Source: Candidatus Pelagibacter ubique HIMB140
GTDB lineage: Bacteria; Pseudomonadota; Alphaproteobacteria; Pelagibacterales; Pelagibacteraceae
Direction: 5' to 3'
Assembly (NCBI RefSeq): GCF_025558165.1
Contig: NZ_LAMZ01000001.1
Location: forward strand, 496,001-560,000
Length of the DNA stretch: 64,000 nucleotides
Under the pieces are notes generated by a model. It ran no database searches. It saw nothing but the letters and a program-made list of their open reading frames with translations, and was not told where the DNA came from. This document shows positions 1 through 7,880 of the stretch, piece after piece; position 1 is the first letter of the stretch; each line of letters opens with the position of its first letter. A program made the position numbers and the translations under genes.

Positions 1-308
1 TCATTAACGTTAACAGTAATAATTTCTGTATTATTTAGCGTTAAAGTTAACTTATTATCCTCATGTAAAAAATTATACTTATTAAACACTGGTGTGTTTT
101 TAAGTGTTACGATTTTATTCCATTTACCTTTTCTTGTTTCAGGATTTTTTTCGAATTCTACAGATTGATCTAAATTAAGATTTTGTGAAAAAGCAAAAAC
201 TCTATCACCTTCTATACCAACACTTTTATTAATTTTACAATTTTCAATATTTTGAAATGAAATCGATTTTACAGGACAGTTATGTATTGAAGTAATAATA
301 GCACTCAT
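1..308 (-). CDS. MOSC-domain protein, N-terminal part (partial)
   Basis: An open frame reads leftward from an ATG at 308 and runs off the window edge after about 102 codons, so only the N-terminus is visible. Its start matches the MOSC N-terminal beta-barrel pattern: an 'HNCPVKS' stretch near residue 9 and 'GIEGDRVFAF' around residue 33. Proteins of this family (YcbX-like) bind molybdenum cofactor or transfer sulfur, and some reduce N-hydroxylated compounds. The start lies 18 bases from the divergent PhyH gene at 327, so the promoters must overlap. The catalytic MOSC core lies outside the window, so the exact function cannot be assigned. Confidence 0.72.
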   Translation of the reverse strand, partial: MSAIITSIHNCPVKSISFQNIENCKINKSVGIEGDRVFAFSQNLNLDQSVEFEKNPETRKGKWNKIVTLKNTPVFNKYNFLHEDNKLTLTLNNTEIITVNVN

Positions 309-326
309 ATAATCTTTAAAAATAAT

Positions 327-1151
327 ATGACTTATCTTAATTCAAATCAACTGAAACAGTACAATGAAGAAGGATATGTAGCACCCCTAGATATTTTGAC
401 TGAAGAAGAAGCTTTAGAAGCAAGAAATGAAATTGAGCTAATTGAAAAAGAAATGCCAAATGAAATTGATAAATCTGGCAGATACAATATTCACTTAATC
501 TCTCCTAAACTAGATGCGATTGTTCATAATTCTAAAATTCTTGATGCAGTTGAAAGTATTATTGGAAAAAATATTTTAGTTTGTAGTACTACTTTATTTA
601 TTAAAAACCCTAAACAAGAGGGATTTGTAAGTTATCATCAAGATGCAAAATATATTGGGTTAGAACCTCATAATTGGGTTACTGCATGGATAGCAATTAC
701 GAATTCAAATAATGAAAATGGTTGCATGAGAATGTGGCCTAAGTCTCATATCGAACTAAAAGATCATAACCAAAAGTTTAATGAAGGAAACCTATTAACA
801 CGTGGTCAAACAGTAGAAGGAGTGCCAGAAAATGAAGTTAAACCCGTAGAGCTTAAAGCAGGTCAAATGTCTTTACATCACCCAAGAATAGTTCATGGCT
901 CTGGAATAAATAAAAGTAATGATAGAAGAATTGGTTTTGTAGTTCAAAGTTACATAGGAACTAATGTTAAACAAATTTTAGGAAAAAATAGTGTTCAAAT
1001 TGCTAGAGGAAAAGATGAATATCAATATCACGAAGTTATTAATCGTGCTAATTCATTAATGAGTGAGGAAGGCAAGTCTTTAAGAATTAGAGAAAATAAA
1101 TATCTACAAGAAATCTTTTATAACGGTTCAGAAAAAAAGGGGTCCTACTAA
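327..1151 (+). CDS. PhyH-family Fe(II)/2-oxoglutarate dioxygenase
   Basis: 274 residues, the usual length for phytanoyl-CoA dioxygenase (PhyH) family enzymes, which hydroxylate small metabolites using 2-oxoglutarate and O2. The iron ligands are visible as H104-x-D106 in 'YHQDAKY' and H190 in 'RIVHGSG', followed by an arginine pair in 'NDRRIGF' that would hold 2-oxoglutarate. It is first in a six-gene plus-strand run (327-6116), and a second paralogue ends that run. The next gene starts 4 bases after the stop. No signal peptide, so cytoplasmic. Substrate unknown; the family is too diverse to guess it, though neighbouring sugar-type dehydrogenases suggest a polyol, sugar acid or similar compound. 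Confidence 0.85.
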   Translation: MTYLNSNQLKQYNEEGYVAPLDILTEEEALEARNEIELIEKEMPNEIDKSGRYNIHLISPKLDAIVHNSKILDAVESIIGKNILVCSTTLFIKNPKQEGFVSYHQDAKYIGLEPHNWVTAWIAITNSNNENGCMRMWPKSHIELKDHNQKFNEGNLLTRGQTVEGVPENEVKPVELKAGQMSLHHPRIVHGSGINKSNDRRIGFVVQSYIGTNVKQILGKNSVQIARGKDEYQYHEVINRANSLMSEEGKSLRIRENKYLQEIFYNGSEKKGSY

Positions 1152-1155
1152 TTAA

Positions 1156-1836
1156 ATGAAAAAACTTATTATCCTAAGTTTTTTTTTATTTTCTAAAACA
1201 TTTGCCTTTGAAAACACCAAAATTGATTTTGGAAATTTTTCTTTAAATAAATATGAAATTACTATCCAAGAATTTAAAAATTATGCCAAAAAAAATAATT
1301 TAATCACTGAAGCAGAGAAAACTGGTGGTGGATATGAATGGGGTGCTGGTTGGGAAAAAAGAGCTGGTTGGACATATAAAACCCCGTACGGTGAAAATCC
1401 TGATAGTGAATTAGAACCAGCGGTACATGTTAGTAGATACGAAGCTGAGGATTACTGTAAATCAATAGATGGTAGACTGCCCACTTTTGATGAATGGTCT
1501 TACGCTGCATACAAGCAGGTATTTAATTCTTCAGAGTTTGAAAAAGGCAAAGTCTATAAATACCCAAGTGGGGATGAAGCAAAAAATATGAATTCTCAAG
1601 GATTATTAAATTATGACAAACATATTGATGTAACTAAACTACCAGACGGAATTAATGGTTTAGTTGCGATGGGAGGAAATGTTTGGGAATGGATCGACGA
1701 TCAAAAAAATGATAATTCATTAACAGCCGGTGCTTCTTGGTGGTATGGAGGTTCTAAGACTTCTAAAAGTGGAGCGCAATACAAACCATCTAATTTCTAT
1801 GCAATTTATGTTGGTTTTAGATGTGCCTTCGACTAA
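1156..1836 (+). CDS. Secreted FGE-sulfatase-fold (SUMF1-like) protein, non-catalytic
   Basis: 226 residues beginning with a signal peptide (about residues 1-17), so periplasmic. The body has the formylglycine-generating-enzyme fold: an early 'KYEITIQEFKNY' element, 'RLPTFDEW', 'GGNVWEWIDD' and the terminal 'GFRC'. In true FGE two cysteines just before 'GFRC' bind copper and activate oxygen; here that stretch reads 'GASWWYGGSKTSKSGAQY' and contains none. The only cysteines are one in 'DYCKS' and the one in 'GFRC', which could form a disulfide. I therefore do not call it a sulfatase activator; a binding or structural role is more likely. It is in the operon with a secreted hydrolase immediately downstream. 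Confidence 0.8.
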   Translation: MKKLIILSFFLFSKTFAFENTKIDFGNFSLNKYEITIQEFKNYAKKNNLITEAEKTGGGYEWGAGWEKRAGWTYKTPYGENPDSELEPAVHVSRYEAEDYCKSIDGRLPTFDEWSYAAYKQVFNSSEFEKGKVYKYPSGDEAKNMNSQGLLNYDKHIDVTKLPDGINGLVAMGGNVWEWIDDQKNDNSLTAGASWWYGGSKTSKSGAQYKPSNFYAIYVGFRCAFD

Positions 1837-1862
1837 TATTTTAAAAATCCAAAAATTATTGA

Positions 1863-3203
1863 ATGATAAAATTTTTTATTACATTATTTTTTTTAATTTT
1901 TACTATCAGCTCTAGTTTTTCAAACGAGTTAAAACTTACTAAAAATCCCGATGCTATTTGTAACAATGGTGAGCAAGCTACATTTACAATTAAAAAAGCA
2001 AAATCAAAAAAATGGGCAATAATTTTACCGGGTGGTGGTGTTGCACGAAATGCTGATGAATACAAATCGCGATCTGAGGGTATGAAATCTCCTGAATTAA
2101 AACCTCATTATTTTGGACAAGCCATAGAGAAAGATGTTGAGGATAAAAATTATAATATGGTGTTTATTCCTTATTGTTCTAGTGATCTTTATCAAGGTAA
2201 CCATTTCAACATTGTAGATGGTAAAGAAATTCCTTTCAAAGGAAGAGTAATAGTCAATGATGTTTTAGACCAACTTAATGATCAGCTTAAACAAGCAGAT
2301 GAGATTATATTTTTAGGTTATTCTGCAGGAGCAATAGGTATTGGATTTCATGCCGAAAGAATTGGACGGTATAACAATGTAAGGGTTTTAGTGGATAGTT
2401 TCTGGTTCGATGAGGAAACAACTAGATTTTATGAAATTTTTGAAAAAAATAATGATCGAAGCTTTATTTATAAAGGATCCATGGAAGCTTGTAACAATAG
2501 TTGGGTTAGTTGTTTTCCATCAAGAAAGAACTTTGAAAAAAATAATATAAAGGATGTATTTTTTATTTGGAATATTGGAGACAGATATGCGGACCCAATT
2601 AAAGATAAATTAGCTTTAAAAAAAGCAATCAAGAAAGATTTAGAGTTTTATAACGCTGGATTTAGTATTGAAGCTGACAAAAGAAAAATTTCAGGATTTG
2701 AAGATTGGGGACACGTCTTAGCTTGGGATAATAAAACTTATACTAAGAACTACTTTGATATGAGTCTTCAAGAAGCAGTCAATAATTGGATAGATAGAAA
2801 AGGAAATGCAGTTGTTGTTGATTATTTGCTTAGTGATGAAAAAAAAGCTGAAATTAATAAAAAATCAAAATTATTTGATGGAGAATATAAATTCAAATTA
2901 CATCGAGTATCGGAAGATGGTAAAAATAAAAAAATTGGTAATGGAAAACTTGAAATTAAAAATGGAAAACTAATCTTCTTTATCAAACCAAGTAAATTAA
3001 AAACTGGTTCAAAGGATCATTACGAAACAGCAGAAATTAATATAAACCCGAATGGTGAGTTAAACGGATCTATTAAACTTGATATATTAAGTGGTAAAGA
3101 TAGATCAGAAATTTATTATTTTAACGGAATGCTTAATGATAAAATCTGGGGCACATCTCCAGATGAAAGTTTTTTCAAAGTTTATCTACAAATAAAAAAA
3201 TAA
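1863..3203 (+). CDS. Secreted pectinacetylesterase/Notum-like hydrolase
   Basis: 446 residues with an N-terminal signal peptide (about 1-20). The alpha/beta-hydrolase region resembles the pectinacetylesterase/Notum family: an oxyanion-like 'LPGGGVARN' near residue 57, the nucleophile elbow 'GYSAGAIG' with Ser154, an acidic 'VDSFWFDEE' and a His284 in 'DWGHVLAW'. These would form Ser-Asp-His. Such enzymes remove acetyl or acyl esters from polysaccharides or proteins. After about residue 330 there is an extra C-terminal domain of alternating short strands, probably a beta-barrel or beta-sandwich, that I do not recognise. Periplasmic location fits the preceding secreted FGE-fold protein. Substrate unknown. 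Confidence 0.72.
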   Translation: MIKFFITLFFLIFTISSSFSNELKLTKNPDAICNNGEQATFTIKKAKSKKWAIILPGGGVARNADEYKSRSEGMKSPELKPHYFGQAIEKDVEDKNYNMVFIPYCSSDLYQGNHFNIVDGKEIPFKGRVIVNDVLDQLNDQLKQADEIIFLGYSAGAIGIGFHAERIGRYNNVRVLVDSFWFDEETTRFYEIFEKNNDRSFIYKGSMEACNNSWVSCFPSRKNFEKNNIKDVFFIWNIGDRYADPIKDKLALKKAIKKDLEFYNAGFSIEADKRKISGFEDWGHVLAWDNKTYTKNYFDMSLQEAVNNWIDRKGNAVVVDYLLSDEKKAEINKKSKLFDGEYKFKLHRVSEDGKNKKIGNGKLEIKNGKLIFFIKPSKLKTGSKDHYETAEININPNGELNGSIKLDILSGKDRSEIYYFNGMLNDKIWGTSPDESFFKVYLQIKK

Positions 3204-3205
3204 TT

Positions 3206-4216
3206 ATGAAAAAAGTATTAAATCTTGGTGTTATTGGTATAGATCATGGTCACATCTTTGACATGTTAGATGAAATGTTAAAAGAAGGATGTACGTGTGA
3301 TCATTTTTGGACTGGAGATAATCCATTAACTTTAAAAGAGTTTAATTCAAAATATCCAAATATTAAAAGAAAAGAAAACAAGGAAGAAATATTAAATGAT
3401 CCATCAATTGATATGATTTTAATATCTTCAGTGCCTAAAGATAGAGCTAACAATTCAATAGAAGCTTTAAAAGCTGGAAAAGATGTGATTGTCGATAAAC
3501 CAGGTTGTACTACTTTAGATCAATTAAATGAACTTAAACAAACAGTAAAAGAAACTGGAAAAATTTGGTCAGTTAATTTTTCAGAAAGGTTTCATGTTGC
3601 GGCTGTTGCTAAAGCTGAAGAATTAATTAACGAAGGAAAAATTGGTAAAATAAAGCAAACAATTGGTACCGGTCCACATCGACAAGGTAACTATGAAAGA
3701 CCTGATTGGTTTTATGATCGAGAAAGTTATGGAGGGATAATTACTGATATTGGCTCACATCAAATTCATCAGTTTTTAGTATTTACAAATTCAAACGAAG
3801 CGAAAATTAATCATTCTCTTGTAGAAAATACTACCAAAAAGGAAAAACCTGGTTTTCAAGATTTTGGAGAAGTTAATCTAACTGGAAATAATGGACATGG
3901 CTATATTAGATTAGATTGGTTTACTCCAGATGCACTTCCAACGTGGGGAGATGGGAGATTATTAATCCTTGGAGATAAAGGCTATATAGAAATAAGAAAA
4001 TATACAGATTTAGCAAAATCAAAAAAAGGAAATCATTTATATTTAGCTAATAATGAAGAAGTTAAATACATCGATTGCTCTGATGTTAAGCTCCCCTACT
4101 TTAGAAATTTAATTAATGATGTAATCAACAGAACTGAAACTGCTTGCTCTCAGGAATTAACTTATCTTTCAATGGAACTTGCAATAAAAGCACAATTAAA
4201 AGCTGAAACAAAATGA
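3206..4216 (+). CDS. Gfo/Idh/MocA-family NAD(P)-dependent oxidoreductase (first copy)
   Basis: 336 residues. N-terminal Rossmann domain opening 'LGVIGIDHGH', then the family's cofactor/catalytic motif as 'DKPGC' (usually EKP; here Asp replaces Glu), then a C-terminal alpha/beta domain with 'GGIITDIGSHQIHQF' carrying the usual catalytic Asp/His. The family oxidises or epimerises sugars, inositols and related polyols. It starts 2 bases after the hydrolase stop and overlaps the next Gfo/Idh gene by 4 bases (ATGA), so the two are likely translationally coupled and may act on the same substrate or as a heteromer. Substrate not inferable. Confidence 0.85.
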   Translation: MKKVLNLGVIGIDHGHIFDMLDEMLKEGCTCDHFWTGDNPLTLKEFNSKYPNIKRKENKEEILNDPSIDMILISSVPKDRANNSIEALKAGKDVIVDKPGCTTLDQLNELKQTVKETGKIWSVNFSERFHVAAVAKAEELINEGKIGKIKQTIGTGPHRQGNYERPDWFYDRESYGGIITDIGSHQIHQFLVFTNSNEAKINHSLVENTTKKEKPGFQDFGEVNLTGNNGHGYIRLDWFTPDALPTWGDGRLLILGDKGYIEIRKYTDLAKSKKGNHLYLANNEEVKYIDCSDVKLPYFRNLINDVINRTETACSQELTYLSMELAIKAQLKAETK

Positions 4217-5292
4217 AAAAGTATCAAGTAGCAATTATAGGAACTAACATTGGCGCTAAACACTATGAAGATTTTCAAAAAGTTAAAGAGAGATTTAATG
4301 TTCACACTTTATGTGGGCTTACAAGAGAAGCTATTGATAACTTTTTGCCAAATGACACTGATACTAAGGTATCACTTAATTTTGATGATGTATTAAAAGT
4401 AAAAGAAATAGATATCATTGATATATGTCTTCCACCCCACTTACATTTTTCAGCTTGTAAAAAAGTAATGGAAGCTGGAAAACATGTAATTTGTGAAAAA
4501 CCATTAGTATCAAGTCTTAAAGAAGTAGATCAATTAGAAAAGATCAGTAAAGAAACTGGTAAAATTATTTTTCCAGTTTTCCAATATCGATATGGTCTAG
4601 GATTTTCAAAATTAAAAGCATTAATAAAATCTGGTTTAGCAGGAAAACCATTAGTTGCTTCTTTAGAAACGCATTGGAATAGAGGAAAAGATTACTATTC
4701 AAAACCTTGGAGAGGAACTTGGGAAGGTGAACAAGGTGGAGCTATATTAAGTCATTCGATACATATTCATGACTTAGTGAGCATGATCTTAGGTCAAGTT
4801 TCAAATGTATTTGCAAAATTATCAACTAGAGTAAATGATATTGAAGTTGAAGATTGTGCAGCTTTATCAATTGAAATGGAAAATGGAACACTTGTTACAA
4901 GCTCAATTACACTTGGTGCTGCAAATGATACCAGCAGACTTCGATTTTGTTTTGAAGGATTAACAGCTGAGTCTGGAGCATCTCCAGATAAACCCTACAG
5001 TCCAGCTGATGATGAGTGGCATTTTTTACCAAGATCCCCAGTTACTCAATCTCAAATAGATGAAGTGTTGTTAAAAGTAAAAGAACCACAATCTTGGTAT
5101 GCAGGTATGTTTGAAGAAATTGCAAATAAATTAGATGGATCTACTAGTGATGAGGTAACTTTATCAGATGCTAGAAAATCTTTAGAATTTGTTACTGCTG
5201 TCTACGATTCTTCGAGACAAAATAAAAACATTAAACTTCCAATAGATAAAGATAATCCACTTTATCATTCATGGTTACCGAATAATTCATGA
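4213..5292 (+). CDS. Gfo/Idh/MocA-family NAD(P)-dependent oxidoreductase (second copy)
   Basis: 359 residues. It has the Rossmann start 'VAIIGTNIGAKHY', the canonical 'CEKPL' motif and a C-terminal domain with 'GGAILSHSIHIHDL'. It is clearly diverged from its upstream neighbour, so this is not a recent duplication. Its start overlaps the upstream stop by 4 bases and its stop overlaps the downstream PhyH start by 4 bases, indicating a single transcript. The pairing of two dehydrogenases with two oxygenases suggests a catabolic or modification route for an oxidised carbohydrate-like compound; this is inference from context. Confidence 0.86.
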   Translation: MKKYQVAIIGTNIGAKHYEDFQKVKERFNVHTLCGLTREAIDNFLPNDTDTKVSLNFDDVLKVKEIDIIDICLPPHLHFSACKKVMEAGKHVICEKPLVSSLKEVDQLEKISKETGKIIFPVFQYRYGLGFSKLKALIKSGLAGKPLVASLETHWNRGKDYYSKPWRGTWEGEQGGAILSHSIHIHDLVSMILGQVSNVFAKLSTRVNDIEVEDCAALSIEMENGTLVTSSITLGAANDTSRLRFCFEGLTAESGASPDKPYSPADDEWHFLPRSPVTQSQIDEVLLKVKEPQSWYAGMFEEIANKLDGSTSDEVTLSDARKSLEFVTAVYDSSRQNKNIKLPIDKDNPLYHSWLPNNS

Positions 5293-6116
5293 TAAACTTT
5301 GAGCTCAATGAGAGTTTAATTGAAGAGTTTAATAATAATGGTTTTTTGATTTTAGATAACTTTTTAGATTTAAATTATATTGAAGATCTTAGAAATAAAT
5401 TTGAGCCTTTATTTAAAGGTAATTTTGAAACAGGAATTGAGCCAGATGAGTGGAACTGGAAATTTGGTAAAGATCCTGAAGATGTTACTCGTCAAATCTG
5501 TAATGCTTGGAAAGCAGATAATTTAATAAAAAAAGTAGTTTGTCATAAAATAATTGGTGAAGTTTGCTCTCGTTTAATGAATTGGCAAGGTGCAAGATTG
5601 GTTCAGGATAATGTTTTATGGAAACCGCCAGGAGGAAAAACCTTAGGTTTTCATCAAGATGCTGCTTATGATGATTGGCTTATTCCACAAATCATGATGA
5701 CTTGTTGGATGTCATTAGATGATACTTCAAAAGAAACTGGAACATTAGAGTATATTAAAGGCTCTCATAAATGGGGTCTTCAACCTCCTAAAGGAGAATT
5801 TCACTCCCCTGAAGATTATAAAAAAGAATTAAATATTTTTGCTGAAAAAAATAATAAACAAATAGAAGTTGCTTATGTAGAAGTACCAGCTGGTGGTGTT
5901 TCATTTCATCATGGCTTCACCTGGCATGGATCGGGAATAAATACTTCAAGTAACAATCGACGAGCAATCGTTTCTCATTGTGTTCCGAGTAATGCTAAAT
6001 TTCATCCAACAAATGAAGGTGGAACAGCTAAGACTTATAAAAAATATAAAAAAGAAAATAGTGATTTGTTAGATGAAGAATATTTTCCTCTTTTATGGGA
6101 AAGTAAATCTATTTAG
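5289..6116 (+). CDS. PhyH-family Fe(II)/2-oxoglutarate dioxygenase (second copy)
   Basis: 275 residues, with the metal triad visible as H122-x-D124 in 'FHQDAAY' and H213 in 'FTWHGSG', plus an arginine pair in 'SNNRRAIV' for 2-oxoglutarate. It has only modest resemblance to the first PhyH protein of the operon (327-1151), so the two likely hydroxylate different positions or substrates. It is the last gene of the six-gene run; its 3' end overlaps the convergent GFA gene by 8 bases. Cytoplasmic, substrate unknown. Confidence 0.86.
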   Translation: MINFELNESLIEEFNNNGFLILDNFLDLNYIEDLRNKFEPLFKGNFETGIEPDEWNWKFGKDPEDVTRQICNAWKADNLIKKVVCHKIIGEVCSRLMNWQGARLVQDNVLWKPPGGKTLGFHQDAAYDDWLIPQIMMTCWMSLDDTSKETGTLEYIKGSHKWGLQPPKGEFHSPEDYKKELNIFAEKNNKQIEVAYVEVPAGGVSFHHGFTWHGSGINTSSNNRRAIVSHCVPSNAKFHPTNEGGTAKTYKKYKKENSDLLDEEYFPLLWESKSI

Positions 6117-6579
6117 ATCCATCAAACCTATCTTCATCCTGTTTAGTTGGATTGTAAGTAGGTGATGTTTCAAATTGTTCTTCACATTTAATATCAATAT
6201 AAGGTGCTTTTGATCTTGTAAAAATTTCACCTGATACACCAAACCAAAAACTTGGTGGGTCAAATGTTGCAGCAGCAATAGCTGTTAAACCTTTTAAAGC
6301 AGGTGCTGATATTGTCCAATAAACACTGGTTCCACATTTTTTACAAAAATTTGTTTCAAAAGTATTTCCACTCTCTGTTACAAATTTATATTGATTATAA
6401 TGTTGTGAATGGTGTTTTACATTTTCTTCTTTAAACCAAGCACCAACACCAAAAGGACTTCCTGATCTTAGTTGGCAATATCTACAGTGACAAACTCTAG
6501 CTCGTTCTGGATTACCAGTTGTTTCATATCTGTTTTCTCCACAAGCACAGCCACCTTGATGAATTTCTTTATCTGACAT
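6109..6579 (-). CDS. GFA/CENP-V-family zinc-binding protein
   Basis: 156 residues with the cysteine pattern of the glutathione-dependent formaldehyde-activating (GFA) family: 'GGCACGENRYE', 'CHCRYCQLRSG' and 'FCKKCGTSVYW', which bind two zinc ions. Family members are often annotated as S-hydroxymethylglutathione synthase, but most are uncharacterised and that activity should not be assumed. It stands alone on the minus strand, convergent with the PhyH gene and 29 bases from the divergent small gene at 6609. A second, shorter family member lies at 56129-56494. Confidence 0.82.
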   Translation of the reverse strand: MSDKEIHQGGCACGENRYETTGNPERARVCHCRYCQLRSGSPFGVGAWFKEENVKHHSQHYNQYKFVTESGNTFETNFCKKCGTSVYWTISAPALKGLTAIAAATFDPPSFWFGVSGEIFTRSKAPYIDIKCEEQFETSPTYNPTKQDEDRFDGSK

Positions 6580-6608
6580 AATTAAAGACTATAATATTTT
6601 AAAATAAT

Positions 6609-6836
6609 ATGAACAAAGAAAACGCAAGTAAACTCTGGAAAATTATTCAGGAAGCTGGCGATTATTTGGTGGGACAATTACCGGACCATCCAAATCACCC
6701 TAAAGGAAGAAACCCCTATGCTCATGTAGCTATATGCGTAAAAAGCAAATTCAATGCAAGTTACAAAGATATTCCTGATGAACAATTTGATGAAGTTATA
6801 AAGTATATTGAATTTTTAAAAGAGAATCCTAGTTAG
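6609..6836 (+). CDS. Small protein resembling phage antirepressor C-terminal domains
   Basis: 75 residues, no signal peptide or membrane segment. The C-terminal half, with 'YAHVAICVKSKF' followed by 'SYKDIPDEQFDEVIKYI', resembles from memory the helical C-terminal domain of phage antirepressors (ORF6C or P22AR_C type: an aromatic-rich helix, a 'SYKDIP' turn, then an amphipathic helix). The central 'DHPNHPKGRNPYAH' is distinctive. No phage genes surround it, so it may be a domesticated remnant or a free-standing domain family. Its stop overlaps the convergent ltaE stop by 8 bases. Function unknown. Confidence 0.6.
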   Translation: MNKENASKLWKIIQEAGDYLVGQLPDHPNHPKGRNPYAHVAICVKSKFNASYKDIPDEQFDEVIKYIEFLKENPS

Positions 6837-7878
6837 CTTTAATTGTATTTAACAATTCATCAACATCGCTATCTTTAGTATTCCAAGCAGCAACTAGCCT
6901 CACAGCTTTGCCATCCAATTCTTCTTCATTCATCTTGTAACCTTCCGAATTAAGATGTTCTATTTTTTCTCTTGGAAATTTAGCGAAAACTTCATTTGCT
7001 TCCGTTGGATAAGCAATTTCAATATCATTATGCTTGCTTAGACCATCACTTAATTTTTTGCCCATTGCATTAGCATGTTTTGCGTTTCTCAACCAAACAT
7101 CATTTGAAATGTAGGCATCTAATTGAGCAGATACAAAACGCATTTTAGATAATAAGTGCCCTGCTCTTTTCATTAAAAAAGCAATATCCCCTACTAATTC
7201 TTTATTAAAAAATATAATTGCTTCAGCCGCTAAACATCCATTTTTAGTTGCTCCAAATGACAATACATCTACGCCTGATTTCCAAGTCATTTCAGCAGGA
7301 GTTACACCTAAAGATACCAATGCATTAGCAAATCTAGCACCATCCATATGTAAATTTAGTTTATGTTTGTGAGTTATCTCTGCAATTTTTTTTATTTCGT
7401 CTAATTGATAAACTTCGCCTGTTTCACACACTTGAGTAATGCTAACTGAAGAAGGTTGGGTGTGATGTACAATTCCTTTTCCACCTATCGATTGGTGCAA
7501 TTCTTCTGCAGTGATTTTTCCCATTACTCCAGTTAAAGGGATTAATTTTCCACCCCCTGTATAAAATTCAGGCGCACCACATTCATCAGTATTGATGTGA
7601 GACATCTTATGACAATAAATATTCCCATAAGAAGGTGTCATGGTTGATAAAGCTAAAGCATTTGCGGCTGTTCCTGATGCAGTTGGAAAAACAATAACTT
7701 CTTTTTCAAATATTTCTGAAAACTTATCTTGTAACTCTGTTGACAAAGGATCATTTCCATAAGGAGTGCTATCTCCTTCATTTGCTTTAATGATTGCCTC
7801 TAATACCTCAGGGCAAGCACCCGCAACATTATCGGAGGCGAATTTAACTCGCTCTCTTTTTGTTTTTATTTTAGCCAT
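6829..7878 (-). CDS. ltaE: Low-specificity L-threonine aldolase
   Basis: 349 residues, a PLP-dependent fold-type I aldolase cleaving L-threonine or L-allo-threonine to glycine and acetaldehyde. Visible landmarks: an N-terminal 'SDNVAGACPEVLEAI', the 'FPTASGTAANALAL' PLP-phosphate region, 'LHMDGARFANAL' with the Asp that contacts the PLP nitrogen, and the Schiff-base Lys in 'SFGATKNGCLAAEA'. It is last in the minus-strand operon, starting 2 bases after the amidinotransferase stop. With creatinase upstream, the operon gathers two routes toward glycine, consistent with the glycine need reported for SAR11. Confidence 0.9.
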   Translation of the reverse strand: MAKIKTKRERVKFASDNVAGACPEVLEAIIKANEGDSTPYGNDPLSTELQDKFSEIFEKEVIVFPTASGTAANALALSTMTPSYGNIYCHKMSHINTDECGAPEFYTGGGKLIPLTGVMGKITAEELHQSIGGKGIVHHTQPSSVSITQVCETGEVYQLDEIKKIAEITHKHKLNLHMDGARFANALVSLGVTPAEMTWKSGVDVLSFGATKNGCLAAEAIIFFNKELVGDIAFLMKRAGHLLSKMRFVSAQLDAYISNDVWLRNAKHANAMGKKLSDGLSKHNDIEIAYPTEANEVFAKFPREKIEHLNSEGYKMNEEELDGKAVRLVAAWNTKDSDVDELLNTIKAN

Positions 7879-7880
7879 TG

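Noticed and set aside
1156..1836. Sulfatase-activating formylglycine-generating enzyme
   Set aside because: The catalytic cysteine pair is absent and no sulfatase gene is present nearby.
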